DNA from: Prochlorococcus sp. AG-409-L18
GTDB taxonomy: Bacteria > Cyanobacteriota > Cyanobacteriia > PCC-6307 > Cyanobiaceae
Direction of reading: 5' to 3'
Assembly: GCA_003215535.1 (NCBI GenBank)
Contig: QCKG01000018.1
Location: 1 to 37,264, forward strand
Length of the DNA stretch: 37,264 nucleotides
A program made the translations under genes and the position numbers. The notes under the pieces are model-generated. The model was not told the origin of the DNA. It saw only the letters and a program-made list of their open reading frames with translations, and made no database searches. This document shows positions 17,601-26,936 of this stretch, piece after piece. How positions within the stretch are numbered: position 1 is the first letter of the stretch; the number at the start of each line of letters is the position of its first letter.

Positions 17601-19246
17601 CCTAGATGCATATCAAGGCTCATTACGAGCTTTTCTCTTAGAGGATCAATTGGAGGATTAGTTACTTGTGCAAATCTTTGTTTGAAGTAGTCGTATAAGA
17701 GGTGGGGTTTGTTCGAAAGGATTGCCAGAGGAATATCATCTCCCATGCAGAATGTTGGCTCTTTAGCGCCGCCAGCCATTGCTTCAATAATTAAATCAAA
17801 ATCTTCTGCTGAGAAACCAAATGCTGTTTGTTGTTGAAGAAGATTTAGATCACCTATTAGTGCTTCCTTGCCCCAAGGTTGAGGAACTAATTCTTTTCTA
17901 TTCTCTTTCAACCATTTCCCATATGGGTTTCGAGAGGCCACCTCTTTCTTGACATCCCAGTTGCGTAGTAGGCGCCCTTCTTCAAGATCAACAGCAAGCA
18001 TCTGTCCGGGACCTAAGCGTCCCTTTTCGATAATGCGATCTTCTGAAATGTCTACCACTCCAGTTTCTGATCCCATTGCCACACAGCCATCACTTGTGAT
18101 GCAATAGCGAGCAGGACGTAGTCCATTCCTGTCAAGAGTTGCTCCGACGCTTCGTCCATCTGAAAACACTAATAACGCAGGCCCATCCCATGGCTCTTGA
18201 GTGCAGGCTGAATATTCGTAAAAATCTTGAATATCTTGTTTATTAGAGAGCTCAGGTTGGTTTCGAAATGCCTCAGGAACAAGAGTTAGAAGGCTGTCAG
18301 TTATAGGTCGCCCACTTCGAACAAGTAACTCCAATGTTGCATCAAGGTTCGCAGAATCACTGAAGTGAGAATTGACTACTGGTGTTATATCTTCAGCGTG
18401 ATCTCCCCAAACTGCATTGAGGTTAATCTCAGTTGCTTTGGCCCAGTTGAGGTTGCCAAGAAGGGTGTTTATCTCACCATTGTGACCTAGTAACCGCATT
18501 GGTTGTGCGAGGGGCCACCTAGGTAGTGTATTTGTGCTGAATCTGCGGTGATATACAGCAAAGGCAACTTCAAAACGTTCGTCTAATAAATCCTGGTAAA
18601 AAGTTGGCAAAATCTCAGACCTAACCATGCCTTTGTAAACAACTGTGCGACTGCTAAGAGAAGTGATATAGAGATCATTTGCTTTTTCGCCCAAGATTTT
18701 TCTGGCAATTTTCCCAATACGTCTTCTTAATCGAAATAAGAGTGCCTCTAAGTCATTCTCTTTATTGGGAGCTTGAACTAGCCATTGCTCAATATATGGA
18801 GCAGTTTTGTTGGCTAGGGGGCCTAGGACTGCTTTGTTTACAGGGACTTCCCTCCAACCAAGAGATTTCAAGCCAAGAGTATTGGCTTCTTTTTCGATGA
18901 ATACCTTTGCTTCTTCTCTTACGTCTGTTTCACATGGCATGAAAAACATGCCTAAACCAAGGCCTGCATTGGATTCTTGGGCAGTTTCTACGGTCTTCCA
19001 TACAGCTTTTAGAAAATTCCAAGGGATGGCACACAGCACTCCTGCGCCATCACCTGACTCACTATCCCCACCGCAGCCTCCTCTGTGTTCCATGCATTTG
19101 AGGCCCAATAAAGCTTGCTTCAATATCCAATGACTTGCATGACCATTGATTTGGGCTATGAATCCAACTCCACAGGCGTCTTTTTCGCCATTGATGGCCT
19201 CAGGAGCGCTGCTGTCGCAGTAGGGCCAATTAGGACGGGAAGGCAT
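14663..19246 (-). CDS. gltB: ferredoxin-dependent glutamate synthase
   Basis: The protein has 1527 residues (also called glsF in cyanobacteria). It makes two glutamates from glutamine and 2-oxoglutarate with reduced ferredoxin, and is the assimilation step after glutamine synthetase. Domains in order: class II glutaminase whose nucleophile Cys25 (DACGVGF) is exposed by removing 24 residues; central domain; FMN-binding synthase domain at about 860-1230, with SGEGGEDPKRF and ISPPPHHDIYSIEDL near 1018; 3Fe-4S cysteines near 1150 (CIMARVCHTNKCPVG); and a glycine-rich beta-helix at about 1280-1490. No adjacent GltD subunit is seen, fitting the ferredoxin type. Confidence 0.97.
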   Translation of the reverse strand: MPSRPNWPYCDSSAPEAINGEKDACGVGFIAQINGHASHWILKQALLGLKCMEHRGGCGGDSESGDGAGVLCAIPWNFLKAVWKTVETAQESNAGLGLGMFFMPCETDVREEAKVFIEKEANTLGLKSLGWREVPVNKAVLGPLANKTAPYIEQWLVQAPNKENDLEALLFRLRRRIGKIARKILGEKANDLYITSLSSRTVVYKGMVRSEILPTFYQDLLDERFEVAFAVYHRRFSTNTLPRWPLAQPMRLLGHNGEINTLLGNLNWAKATEINLNAVWGDHAEDITPVVNSHFSDSANLDATLELLVRSGRPITDSLLTLVPEAFRNQPELSNKQDIQDFYEYSACTQEPWDGPALLVFSDGRSVGATLDRNGLRPARYCITSDGCVAMGSETGVVDISEDRIIEKGRLGPGQMLAVDLEEGRLLRNWDVKKEVASRNPYGKWLKENRKELVPQPWGKEALIGDLNLLQQQTAFGFSAEDFDLIIEAMAGGAKEPTFCMGDDIPLAILSNKPHLLYDYFKQRFAQVTNPPIDPLREKLVMSLDMHLGKRGSPLLPEASQASVIHLKTPILNEAELSELIKISSSSKIISTLIPISEGPKGLNESLNKLCLQAENSVRSGGKVLILSDRGINASNTYIPPLLAVGAVHHHLLNRGLRLNASLVIETAQCWSTHHLACLIGYGASAVCPWLTWETTRHWWLHPRTQKLIQTGKLPGLNIEQAQSNLRKAMEDGLRKILSKIGISLLASYHGAQIFEAIGIGADLIEIAFKGTTSRVAGLSINELASETITFHTKAFPELDRKKLEFMGFVQYRNGGEYHLNTPEMSKALHAAVKTGPGYDHFSTYQTLLENRPPTALRDLLTFHPAQDPLPLDEVESIESICKRFCTGGMSLGALSREAHEVLAVAMNRIGGKSNSGEGGEDPKRFKILKDVDSENRSATLPSIKGLKNGDTACSAIKQIASGRFGVTPEYLRSGKQLEIKVAQGAKPGEGGQLPGPKVDSYIAKLRNSKPGVALISPPPHHDIYSIEDLAQLIHDLHQVHPSAKVSVKLVAEIGIGTIAAGVAKANADVIQISGHDGGTGASPLSSIKHAGGPWELGLTEVHRSLVENGLRDRVVLRADGGLKTGWDVVIAALLGAEEFGFGSVAMIAEGCIMARVCHTNKCPVGVATQQEVLRKRFSGLPEHVVNFFVFVAEEIRQIMSVLGVARLEDLIGRPELLEPRKVHLTKTQSVDLSCLLKPAGLAKDRTWLRHNLNAHSNGRILEDELLSDDELIAAIDHHGKICRTLPIINTDRSVCARIAGEIAHRHGNKGFQGCIDLKFTGAAGQSFGAFILQGMHLLLIGEANDYVGKGINGGRITVIPPTQIKNAGSYVILGNTCLYGATGGELFALGKAGERFAVRNSGVSAVIEGSGDHCCEYMTGGVVVVLGSTGRNVGAGMTGGVTFLLDESNNLNEKVNTEIVQIYPLTTPEQENLLKPLLESHLLHTKSSKANQILSNWSQAKNQFKVLIPPSEKARLGLEEMQKALI
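16188..16197. repeat. G10/C10 homopolymer inside the glutamate synthase gene
   Basis: Ten consecutive G on the plus strand (C in the mRNA) encode the end of ISPPP in the strongly conserved ISPPPHHD segment. The frame is intact at length ten. A one-base slip would truncate the enzyme before its Fe-S cluster. Confidence 0.9.
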
Positions 19247-19630
19247 TTGGAGAATGAGCTGAAACCAAGCTGTTCAAGTACGTCGTGACGAATTTTGAAT
19301 CAGTAGGCTTGTTAGTTGAAGATTCTAGGGATGGGGGCTCCTTGACTAATCTGCCAGCATTTAGGGAGTGAGGTGATTATGGGTGCACTATGGCTCTAAA
19401 AGCTAAGAGAAGTAAATACTGATTCCACGCTTGTCGATCTTGAAATAGGCACCAATATCAAGCTTACTCAGGTAATTCAGAGTTAAAAAACTGAATCAAT
19501 CTTCTGCTTTTTAGAAAATGCTTTCGAAACCACTCTTTTTGGTCACCCTCATTTGGTTTATGGACAGGTAAACCGTTAATGTGATTGTTTATTAGAGCAG
19601 GTCGAACAATCGACCTAATGCATTTAGTCG
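19247..19630. promoter_or_regulatory. divergent gltB / rpsL control region
   Basis: No gene is seen in this 384-bp spacer. It must hold promoters for both directions, but I could not place -10 or NtcA (GTA-N8-TAC) sites with confidence. A perfect hairpin at 19599-19616 (AGGTCGA-ACAA-TCGACCT) ends 14 nt before the rpsL ATG and could affect initiation of the ribosomal protein operon. Confidence 0.45.
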
Positions 19631-20005
19631 ATGCCAACTATTCAACAGCTCATACGGACAGAGCGACAGCGCCTTACCCGTAAGACCAAATCACCCGCAT
19701 TACGCGCTTGTCCAGAGCGTAGAGGAGTATGCACGCGTGTTTATACCTCAACTCCTAAAAAGCCTAATTCTGCTTTGAGGAAGGTGGCTCGTGTGCGTCT
19801 CACATCAGGTTTTGAGGTAACCGCCTATATACCTGGAATCGGACACAACCTTCAAGAACACTCTGTCGTTTTGCTTCGTGGTGGCAGAGTTAAAGATCTT
19901 CCAGGAGTTCGCTATCACATTATTCGTGGAACTCTTGATACAGCAGGTGTTAAAGACAGGAGGCAGTCACGTTCTAAATACGGTGCTAAGTCTCCTAAGG
20001 AATAA
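19631..20005 (+). CDS. rpsL: 30S ribosomal protein S12
   Basis: S12, 124 residues, is part of the decoding centre and first gene of the str operon. The family blocks [51 protein letters not shown] and GVRYHIIRG are all present. Lys in TPKKPNS and Lys in [10 protein letters not shown] are the residues changed in streptomycin resistance elsewhere; both are wild type here. The ATG lacks an obvious ribosome-binding site, and a hairpin lies just upstream. Confidence 0.98.
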   Translation: MPTIQQLIRTERQRLTRKTKSPALRACPERRGVCTRVYTSTPKKPNSALRKVARVRLTSGFEVTAYIPGIGHNLQEHSVVLLRGGRVKDLPGVRYHIIRGTLDTAGVKDRRQSRSKYGAKSPKE

Positions 20006-20078
20006 GAATGCCCATGAATTCCTTTGAAATCAATTAACTGATTGCTTATTTATTTCAACAATTCATCTGTGAGGATTT

Positions 20079-20549
20079 ATGTCTAGAAGAAATGCTGCCG
20101 AAAAACGTCCTGTTTTGCCGGACCCCCAGTTCAACAACCGTCTTGCAACAATGATGATTGCGAGGCTTATGAAGCATGGAAAGAAGTCGACTGCTCAGCG
20201 AATCCTTGCAGAGGCTTTTGGTTTGATAAATGAACGTACTGGTGGTGATCCTATAGAACTTTTTGAGACAGCAGTTAAAAATGCGACCCCATTAGTAGAA
20301 GTCAGGGCACGTCGTGTTGGGGGAGCTACCTATCAGGTGCCTATGGAAGTTCGTCAGGAGAGAGGAACGGCAATGGCACTGCGTTGGCTAGTTAATTTTT
20401 CTAGGTCTAGGAATGGGCGCAGCATGGCTCAAAAATTAGCTGGGGAGCTTATTGATGCAGCCAACGAAGCAGGTAGTGCAGTGCGTAAGAGGGAAGAAAC
20501 TCACAAGATGGCAGAAGCTAATAAGGCATTCGCACATTATCGGTATTGA
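20079..20549 (+). CDS. rpsG: 30S ribosomal protein S7
   Basis: S7, 156 residues, nucleates assembly of the 3' domain of 16S rRNA. Typical blocks are [53 protein letters not shown] and [24 protein letters not shown] lies 5 nt before the ATG. The 73-bp rpsL-rpsG gap is where S7 represses translation in enteric bacteria; I see no clear copy of that structure here. Confidence 0.98.
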   Translation: MSRRNAAEKRPVLPDPQFNNRLATMMIARLMKHGKKSTAQRILAEAFGLINERTGGDPIELFETAVKNATPLVEVRARRVGGATYQVPMEVRQERGTAMALRWLVNFSRSRNGRSMAQKLAGELIDAANEAGSAVRKREETHKMAEANKAFAHYRY

Positions 20550-20582
20550 AGTATTTAATTCTCTAAATAGCCTCCTTGAAGG

Positions 20583-20608
20583 CGGGTCGACCTGTAGAGT
20601 CTGACCCG
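20583..20608 (+). repeat. hairpin upstream of fusA
   Basis: CGGGTCGAC pairs with GTC(T)GACCCG, a 9-bp stem with one bulged T and a 7-nt loop. The only following T-run is TTTT at 20611-20614, so it may be a weak attenuator or an mRNA-processing structure between rpsG and fusA. Confidence 0.5.
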
Positions 20609-20639
20609 AATTTTAATGACCAACTCCGGAGATCTTCCT

Positions 20640-22715
20640 GTGGCACGCGCCTTTCCCTTGGAACGCGTCAGAAATATCGGGATCGCTGCCCATATTGACG
20701 CTGGCAAAACAACTTGTACCGAACGAATTCTGTTTTATTCAGGAGTAGTTCACAAGATGGGCGAGGTGCATGATGGCGCCGCCGTTACTGACTGGATGGC
20801 TCAGGAGCGTGAGAGGGGGATAACCATTACCGCTGCGGCTATTTCCACAACTTGGCAAGATCATCGTATCAATATCATTGATACACCAGGACACGTAGAT
20901 TTCACTATTGAAGTTGAGCGCTCCATGCGAGTGCTTGATGGAGTGATTGCAGTGTTCTGCGCAGTTGGTGGGGTTCAGCCACAATCTGAAACTGTTTGGC
21001 GTCAGGCTGATAGATATTCAGTCCCTAGGATGGTCTTTGTTAATAAAATGGACAGGACTGGGGCGGACTTCCTTAAGGTTCATGAGCAGATTAAGGATCG
21101 CCTTAAAGCAAATGCTGTCCCTATTCAGTTGCCTATTGGGGCTGAGAATGATTTAAAAGGCATTGTTGACTTAGTTAAAAATAAGGCATTTATATATAAA
21201 GATGATTTGGGTAAGGACATTGAGGAAACTCAAATTCCTGACGATATGACTGAGCTTGCGGCTGAGTGGCGCGCCAAGTTGATGGAGTGTGTTGCGGAAA
21301 CGAATGAAGAGTTGATTGACGTTTTTCTAGAGTCTGGAGAATTAAGTGAATCTCAGCTTGAGGTTGGAATACGTGAAGGAGTTTTGAAGCATGGCTTGGT
21401 GCCTATGCTATGTGGCTCAGCCTTTAAAAATAAGGGAGTCCAACTTCTTCTGGATGCGGTTGTTGATTATTTACCTGCTCCGGTTGATGTTCCACCAATT
21501 CAGGGAGTACTCCCAAGTGGAGAAGAAGCTTTAAGGCCTTCTGATGACAATGCTCCTTTCAGCGCATTGGCTTTCAAAGTGATGGCTGATCCATATGGAA
21601 AGCTTACATTTGTACGCATGTATTCAGGCGTCCTGGAAAAAGGTAGTTATGTCCTTAATTCTACTAAAGATAAAAAAGAAAGAATTTCTCGCTTGATCGT
21701 CCTTAAAGCCGATGATCGAGAGGAAGTTGATCAATTGCGTGCTGGAGACTTGGGAGCTGTTTTGGGATTAAAAAACACCACTACAGGAGACACTCTTTGC
21801 GCTACAGAAGACCCAATAGTCCTGGAGACACTTTATATACCTGAGCCAGTTATTTCTGTGGCAGTGGAACCTAAGACGAAGGGTGATATGGAGAAACTTT
21901 CTAAGGCTTTATTGTCTCTAGCTGAAGAAGATCCGACGTTCCGGGTCAGTACCGATCCTGAAACCAGCCAAACAGTAATAGCAGGGATGGGTGAACTCCA
22001 TTTGGAAATTCTTGTTGACAGGATGTTGAGAGAGTTCAAGGTCGAAGCAAATATTGGGGCCCCACAAGTTTCGTATCGGGAAACTATTCGTGCTAGTGCA
22101 AGGGGAGAAGGGAAATTTGCTAGACAGACCGGAGGTAAAGGTCAGTACGGTCACGTAGTAATTGAAATGGAGCCTGGGGAACCTGGATCAGGGTTTGAAT
22201 TTGTCAATAAAATTGTTGGTGGCATTGTCCCTAAGGAATACATCGGACCAGCTTCTTCTGGCATGAAGGAGACTTGTGAATCTGGTGTTATTGCTGGATA
22301 TCCGCTTATAGATGTGAAGGTGACTATGGTCGATGGATCATTTCATGATGTTGATTCATCTGAAATGGCTTTTAAGATTGCAGGATCTATGGCTTTCAAA
22401 GATGGTGTCAAGAAGTGCAGTCCTGTACTCCTTGAACCAATGATGAAAGTTGAAGTTGAGGTACCTGAGGACTTCCTTGGTTCTATAATTGGCGATCTCT
22501 CTTCCAGAAGAGGTCAGGTTGAGGGACAGTCCATAGATGATGGATTGTCTAAAGTGCAATCAAAAGTGCCTTTGGCCGAAATGTTCGGCTATGCCACTCA
22601 ACTCCGATCAATGACACAGGGTCGGGGTATCTTTTCTATGGAGTTCAGCCATTACGAGGAAGTTCCTCGCAACGTTGCTGAAGCCATAATTTCTAAGAAT
22701 CAGGGCAATTCCTGA
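20640..22715 (+). CDS. fusA: translation elongation factor G
   Basis: EF-G, 691 residues, is the GTPase that drives ribosomal translocation. GTP-binding motifs are AHIDAGKTT (G1), ERGITI with following T residues (switch I), DTPGH (G3) and NKMD (G4); domains II to V follow, with RGQVEGQ near the C-terminus. The frame is open to an ATG at 20616, but GTG 20640 is preferred: GGAG lies 8 nt upstream, the product then starts [15 protein letters not shown] as in the family, and length becomes 691 rather than 699. Confidence 0.96.
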   Translation: MARAFPLERVRNIGIAAHIDAGKTTCTERILFYSGVVHKMGEVHDGAAVTDWMAQERERGITITAAAISTTWQDHRINIIDTPGHVDFTIEVERSMRVLDGVIAVFCAVGGVQPQSETVWRQADRYSVPRMVFVNKMDRTGADFLKVHEQIKDRLKANAVPIQLPIGAENDLKGIVDLVKNKAFIYKDDLGKDIEETQIPDDMTELAAEWRAKLMECVAETNEELIDVFLESGELSESQLEVGIREGVLKHGLVPMLCGSAFKNKGVQLLLDAVVDYLPAPVDVPPIQGVLPSGEEALRPSDDNAPFSALAFKVMADPYGKLTFVRMYSGVLEKGSYVLNSTKDKKERISRLIVLKADDREEVDQLRAGDLGAVLGLKNTTTGDTLCATEDPIVLETLYIPEPVISVAVEPKTKGDMEKLSKALLSLAEEDPTFRVSTDPETSQTVIAGMGELHLEILVDRMLREFKVEANIGAPQVSYRETIRASARGEGKFARQTGGKGQYGHVVIEMEPGEPGSGFEFVNKIVGGIVPKEYIGPASSGMKETCESGVIAGYPLIDVKVTMVDGSFHDVDSSEMAFKIAGSMAFKDGVKKCSPVLLEPMMKVEVEVPEDFLGSIIGDLSSRRGQVEGQSIDDGLSKVQSKVPLAEMFGYATQLRSMTQGRGIFSMEFSHYEEVPRNVAEAIISKNQGNS

Positions 22716-22757
22716 TCTTTTAAAACCTACTTTCCACCCTTGATTCTTTAACTAAAA

Positions 22758-23957
22758 ATGGCTCGCGAGAAGTTTGAGAGGAACAAGCCTCACGTCAACA
22801 TTGGCACTATCGGTCATGTTGATCATGGCAAAACAACCCTGACTGCGGCGATCACAAATGTGCTTGCTAAGAAAGGCAACGCTAAGGCTCAAGATTATGG
22901 TGACATCGATGGTGCGCCTGAAGAGCGTGAACGTGGAATCACCATCAATACTGCTCATGTTGAGTATGAGACTGATGGTCGTCACTATGCCCATGTGGAT
23001 TGTCCAGGGCACGCTGATTATGTGAAAAATATGATCACAGGTGCGGCTCAAATGGATGGAGCAATCATTGTTGTTGCTGCAACAGATGGTGCAATGGCAC
23101 AAACAAAGGAGCATATCCTTCTAGCTAAGCAAGTTGGTGTTCCATCCCTAGTAGTTGCATTGAATAAATGCGACATGGTCGACGATGAAGAAATGATCGA
23201 GCTCGTTGAGATGGAGATTCGTGAGCTTCTTTCTAGTTATGATTTCCCTGGTGATGATATTCCTGTAGTGCAGGTTTCAGCGCTTAAAGCTTTGGAAGGT
23301 GATTCTGAATGGGAAGGCAAGATTGATCAATTAATGGATGCAGTTGATGAATCAATACCTGAACCAGAGAGGGAAGTTGACAAGCCATTCCTTATGGCGG
23401 TTGAAGATGTCTTTTCCATTACCGGTCGTGGCACAGTTGCTACAGGTCGTATTGAAAGAGGCAAGGTCAAAGTAGGAGAAGAAGTAGAAATAGTTGGTAT
23501 TAAGGACACCCGCGTGACAACGGTTACTGGTGTTGAGATGTTCCGCAAACTTCTCGACGAAGGTATGGCTGGTGACAACGTTGGCCTTTTGCTTCGTGGA
23601 ATTCAGAAGGAAGATATAGAGCGTGGCATGGTTCTCGTGAAAAAAGGATCTATAACACCTCATACCAAGTTTGAAGGTGAGGTTTATGTTCTTAAGAAAG
23701 AAGAAGGAGGGCGGCACACACCATTCTTTGCTGGTTATCGCCCACAGTTTTATATCCGAACTACTGACGTAACAGGACAAATCACTGCATTTACAGGAGA
23801 TGATGGAAGTAATGTTGAAATGGTTATGCCTGGAGATCGTATAAAAATGACAGGCGAGTTGATTTGTCCTGTTGCAATTGAACAGGGTATGCGCTTTGCA
23901 ATTAGAGAAGGTGGTCGCACTATTGGTGCAGGAGTTGTATCCAAGATTATTCAGTAG
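22758..23957 (+). CDS. tuf: translation elongation factor Tu
   Basis: EF-Tu, 399 residues, carries aminoacyl-tRNA to the ribosome. The motifs [47 protein letters not shown] and NKCDMV define the GTPase domain, and beta-barrel domains II and III follow. Only one copy is seen here, in the usual place after fusA (42-bp gap). No ribosome-binding site is evident, though expression is surely high. A hairpin follows the stop. Confidence 0.98.
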   Translation: MAREKFERNKPHVNIGTIGHVDHGKTTLTAAITNVLAKKGNAKAQDYGDIDGAPEERERGITINTAHVEYETDGRHYAHVDCPGHADYVKNMITGAAQMDGAIIVVAATDGAMAQTKEHILLAKQVGVPSLVVALNKCDMVDDEEMIELVEMEIRELLSSYDFPGDDIPVVQVSALKALEGDSEWEGKIDQLMDAVDESIPEPEREVDKPFLMAVEDVFSITGRGTVATGRIERGKVKVGEEVEIVGIKDTRVTTVTGVEMFRKLLDEGMAGDNVGLLLRGIQKEDIERGMVLVKKGSITPHTKFEGEVYVLKKEEGGRHTPFFAGYRPQFYIRTTDVTGQITAFTGDDGSNVEMVMPGDRIKMTGELICPVAIEQGMRFAIREGGRTIGAGVVSKIIQ

Positions 23958-23964
23958 ATTTTGT

Positions 23965-23995
23965 ATAGATGGCCAACAACCGCTTGGCCATCTAT
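23965..23995 (+). terminator. hairpin after tuf, possible terminator
   Basis: ATAGATGGCCA and TGGCCATCTAT form a perfect 11-bp stem with a 9-nt loop, 8 bp after the tuf stop. The following TAAATTATTTAATT is T-rich but interrupted, so termination may be partial and some read-through into rpsJ is likely. Confidence 0.6.
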
Positions 23996-24081
23996 TAAAT
24001 TATTTAATTAGGTTTCCCAAAATCTAAAAGAACCTCGACAACTTTTCTTTCATCCTTTTAAGGAATTTATAGGAATCCGAC

Positions 24082-24402
24082 ATGTCTACGGCAATTGCTC
24101 AGCAGAAGATCAGGATACGCCTGAAGGCTTTTGATAGGCGAATGCTTGATCTTTCTTGCGAGAAAATCATTGAAACAGCAGATAACACAGCAGCTTCGGC
24201 AATTGGCCCTATCCCCCTGCCTACCAAACGAAAAATTTATTGTGTACTTCGTTCGCCTCATGTAGATAAGGACTCTCGCGAGCACTTTGAAACACGGACG
24301 CATAGAAGGATTATTGATATTTATAGCCCATCAGCAAAGACTATCGACGCCTTGATGAAGCTTGATTTGCCTAGTGGTGTTGATATTGAGGTTAAGCTCT
24401 AA
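24082..24402 (+). CDS. rpsJ: 30S ribosomal protein S10
   Basis: S10, 106 residues, is a 30S head protein (NusE in antitermination complexes). Landmarks are [15 protein letters not shown], the loop [22 protein letters not shown], and [16 protein letters not shown]. It follows tuf as in other cyanobacteria, where it is detached from the S10 operon. Confidence 0.98.
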   Translation: MSTAIAQQKIRIRLKAFDRRMLDLSCEKIIETADNTAASAIGPIPLPTKRKIYCVLRSPHVDKDSREHFETRTHRRIIDIYSPSAKTIDALMKLDLPSGVDIEVKL

Positions 24403-24467
24403 AGACTCTGATCTCTCAATACCCGAATCTTTTACCTAGGATTAATACTTTCTATGGGGTACTTCCC

Positions 24468-25130
24468 GTGACCGACTTAGCAGTCAGGGAATTGCCATTG
24501 TTCCCTCTCCCTGAGGTAGTGCTGTTCCCTCAGGAAGTATTGCCTCTACATATTTTTGAGTCAAGATACAGGATAATGCTTCAGACGGCTCTGGAGAGTG
24601 ATTCCAGATTTGGAGTTGTACGTTGGGATCCAAATACAAAAAAAATGGCTGATGTTGGATGTTGTGCCGAAATAATTAAACATCACACATCGGATGATGG
24701 GAGGAGCAATATCATCACTCTTGGACAACAGAGATTTCGAATTCTTGAAATAATCAGAGAGGCTCCTTTTTTGAGTGCAATGGTTAGTTGGATGGAAGAT
24801 GAGAAAGTAGATGATCAAGCTCAACTTAATGAGTTATCTGAGTCGGTAATGACAGCCCTTAATGATGTAGTTTCTTTAACGGGAAAGCTTATGAACTCGG
24901 ATGCCACTCTCCCAGAAGATTTACCGGATTTACCAAGAGAACTTTCTTTTTGGATAGCTGCGCACCTTGGAGGACCTGTCTCAGAAGAACAACAGCAATT
25001 GCTTGAAATGAGTAATACAGTTAATCGACTTAGGCGCGAATATGACATGCTTGATGAGACAAGGCGTCAACTTGCTGCTCGAACAGCATTAAAAGAAACA
25101 CTATCTAATGTTGATAACTCAAATTCTTGA
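24468..25130 (+). CDS. stand-alone LON substrate-binding domain protein
   Basis: The 220 residues cover only the LON N-terminal domain: LPLFPLPEVVLFPQEVLPLHIFESRYRIM, then GRSNIITLGQQRFRIL and a helical C-terminus (LRREYDMLDETRRQLAART). No AAA+ or Ser-Lys protease domain follows, so it is not Lon protease. Such proteins are widespread in cyanobacteria and presumably bind proteins or peptides; the role is unknown. The GTG start has only a weak GGGG upstream. Its stop overlaps or abuts the start of the methyltransferase gene, suggesting one transcript. Confidence 0.9.
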   Translation: MTDLAVRELPLFPLPEVVLFPQEVLPLHIFESRYRIMLQTALESDSRFGVVRWDPNTKKMADVGCCAEIIKHHTSDDGRSNIITLGQQRFRILEIIREAPFLSAMVSWMEDEKVDDQAQLNELSESVMTALNDVVSLTGKLMNSDATLPEDLPDLPRELSFWIAAHLGGPVSEEQQQLLEMSNTVNRLRREYDMLDETRRQLAARTALKETLSNVDNSNS

Positions 25131-25132
25131 AA

Positions 25133-26059
25133 ATGTTTTGGGTTTTAGCTTTTGGAATAGTTATTTTCGCTTTTGGCCTGAGCATTTGGTTGAGGAGCAA
25201 TAGGAGATATGCATCTAGTTCCAGTGTTGCTTCTGCATATGATTCCTGGACTAATGATCAATTATTAGAAGTGCTTTGGGGGGAACATATTCATCTTGGC
25301 TATTACAGAAATAATTCTCGTAATAGAGATTTTCGAGAGTCAAAAGAAGAGCTAGTGCATCAATTGGTTCGATGGAGTGGCTTAAGTCGACTCCCTAGGG
25401 GTTCAAGAATTTTGGATGTTGGCTGTGGTATTGGAGGTAGTTCCCGAATCCTTGCTAAGGCTTATGGTTTTGAAGTTATTGGAATAACTATTAGTTCAGC
25501 TCAAGTAGAAAGGGCAATTTGTTTAACTGAGCAAGGACTTCCATGCACGTTTAAGGTTATGGACGCACTTAAATTGGAATTTGAGGAAGGGGCTTTTGAT
25601 GGTGTATGGAGTGTAGAGGCGGGTCCACATATGCCTGATAAGCAGAGATACGCAGATGAAATGTTGAGAGTTTTAAGGCCAGGTGGGATTCTGGCAGTTG
25701 CGGATTGGAATAGAAGGGATCCAGGCGATCGTCCAATGAATCAATTGGAATCGTTAATTATGCAACAACTCCTGAATCAATGGGTACATCCAGAGTTTGC
25801 AAGCATTGATAGTTTCAGAAGGAATTTATTAACTAGTAAGTATTTTGGTGGCTCTATTGAAACTGATGATTGGACAGAAAGCACCCTCCCTTCTTGGATT
25901 GAATCTATCTTTGAGGGCGTGCGTCGCCCGAGAGATGTTTTAGCTCTTGGGCCTAAAGCTATTTTGATGGGATTGCGAGAAATTCCTACTATTTTGCTAA
26001 TGCATTGGGCGTTTACAACAAGATTGATGCAGTTTGGTGTTTTTCGTGCTCGTGGGTGA
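25133..26059 (+). CDS. MPBQ/MSBQ methyltransferase (sll0418-like)
   Basis: The layout matches my memory of Synechocystis sll0418: an N-terminal membrane anchor (residues 1-20), SVASAYDSWT, WGEHIHLGYY, SAM-binding LDVGCGIGGSSRILAKAYGFEV, WSVEAGPHMPDK, RPGGILAVADWNRRD and a C-terminal REIPTILLMHWAF. The known reaction is methylation of 2-methyl-6-phytyl-1,4-benzoquinol in tocopherol synthesis, at the thylakoid or envelope membrane. ATG 25133 gives 308 residues. A TTG at 25127 would overlap the LON gene stop by 4 nt and is the alternative. It could instead be a tocopherol C-methyltransferase, but the C-terminus argues against that. Confidence 0.88.
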   Translation: MFWVLAFGIVIFAFGLSIWLRSNRRYASSSSVASAYDSWTNDQLLEVLWGEHIHLGYYRNNSRNRDFRESKEELVHQLVRWSGLSRLPRGSRILDVGCGIGGSSRILAKAYGFEVIGITISSAQVERAICLTEQGLPCTFKVMDALKLEFEEGAFDGVWSVEAGPHMPDKQRYADEMLRVLRPGGILAVADWNRRDPGDRPMNQLESLIMQQLLNQWVHPEFASIDSFRRNLLTSKYFGGSIETDDWTESTLPSWIESIFEGVRRPRDVLALGPKAILMGLREIPTILLMHWAFTTRLMQFGVFRARG

Positions 26060-26061
26060 AG

Positions 26062-26904
26062 TTAGGTAACGTTTATGTCTGTACTTGGGTAAGAACCAAA
26101 ATGAACTAAATGTTCACATAATGGCTCAAGATTCTTTAGAAGAATCTTGTCAGTTAATTTTTGATTTTTATGTAATTCTACATCAATAAAGAATACATAC
26201 TCCCCCAGCTCTCTTTTTGAAGGCCGAGATTCAATTCGACTCATGTTTAACCCTAATTTAGCGATGCATGAAAGAACATTTAAGAGTGCACCTGGTACAT
26301 TTGAGTGCAATGAGAAGGCTAGGCTAGTTAAATTACCTTGTTGCTCAACCTCTTCACTTTGTAGTAATACAAACCTAGTCCGATTACCAGGCACATCATT
26401 AATTGGGAATGCAAGTTCATTCAGTACTTTTAAGTTTCTTTCTGTATTTGCAGCTATGGCGGCACGAAATTGACTACCTACTACCATTCTCACAGCTTCT
26501 GCTGTAGAGCTTGTAGGCAGTTGTAATGCATTAGGAAGATTTTGATTTAGCCATGAACTGCATTGTGCAAGAGCTTGTGGATGAGAAAGTACTTCAGATA
26601 TTTGATGAATTTCTCCGCTGCTTAAAAGTGAGTGACGTATTGGGAGTACTAATGCTCTCTTAATAAATAATTCTGGATGTCCCCAGAGGGCATCAAGACT
26701 TGTTGTTACTCCACCTTCGATAGAGTTTTCTATTGGGACAACAGCAAAGTCGCAACTTTTATTAGAAACACTTTTGATAACCGAAAGCATGCCTGAGCAA
26801 GGAATGTATTCAGGTTTTTCAAGCTTTTCTAGCTGTGTCAGAGCAAGTGCAGCTTGTTCTGCGTAAGTTCCCTTAGGGCCGAGATAGGCCACTCGTATCG
26901 GCAT
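26062..26904 (-). CDS. pheA: prephenate dehydratase
   Basis: The enzyme converts prephenate to phenylpyruvate for phenylalanine synthesis. In its 280 residues the catalytic domain (1-185) starts RVAYLGPKGTYAEQAAL, contains VVPIENSIEGGV, and has the catalytic-site GNRTRFVLL near 175. An ACT regulatory domain follows, with SLHSNVPGALLNVLSCIAKLGLNMSRIESRPSK, the phenylalanine-sensing element. No chorismate mutase domain is fused. It converges on the methyltransferase gene with a 2-bp gap and diverges from the DUF1997 gene. Confidence 0.96.
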   Translation of the reverse strand: MPIRVAYLGPKGTYAEQAALALTQLEKLEKPEYIPCSGMLSVIKSVSNKSCDFAVVPIENSIEGGVTTSLDALWGHPELFIKRALVLPIRHSLLSSGEIHQISEVLSHPQALAQCSSWLNQNLPNALQLPTSSTAEAVRMVVGSQFRAAIAANTERNLKVLNELAFPINDVPGNRTRFVLLQSEEVEQQGNLTSLAFSLHSNVPGALLNVLSCIAKLGLNMSRIESRPSKRELGEYVFFIDVELHKNQKLTDKILLKNLEPLCEHLVHFGSYPSTDINVT

Positions 26905-26936
26905 TCTAAAAATAGAGCGGAAAGGTCGATAGGATC

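Noticed and set aside
23352-23780. 142-residue antisense frame in tuf
   Set aside because: Shadow of a strongly codon-biased gene on the other strand; composition (Cys, Phe, Ser rich) is not protein-like.
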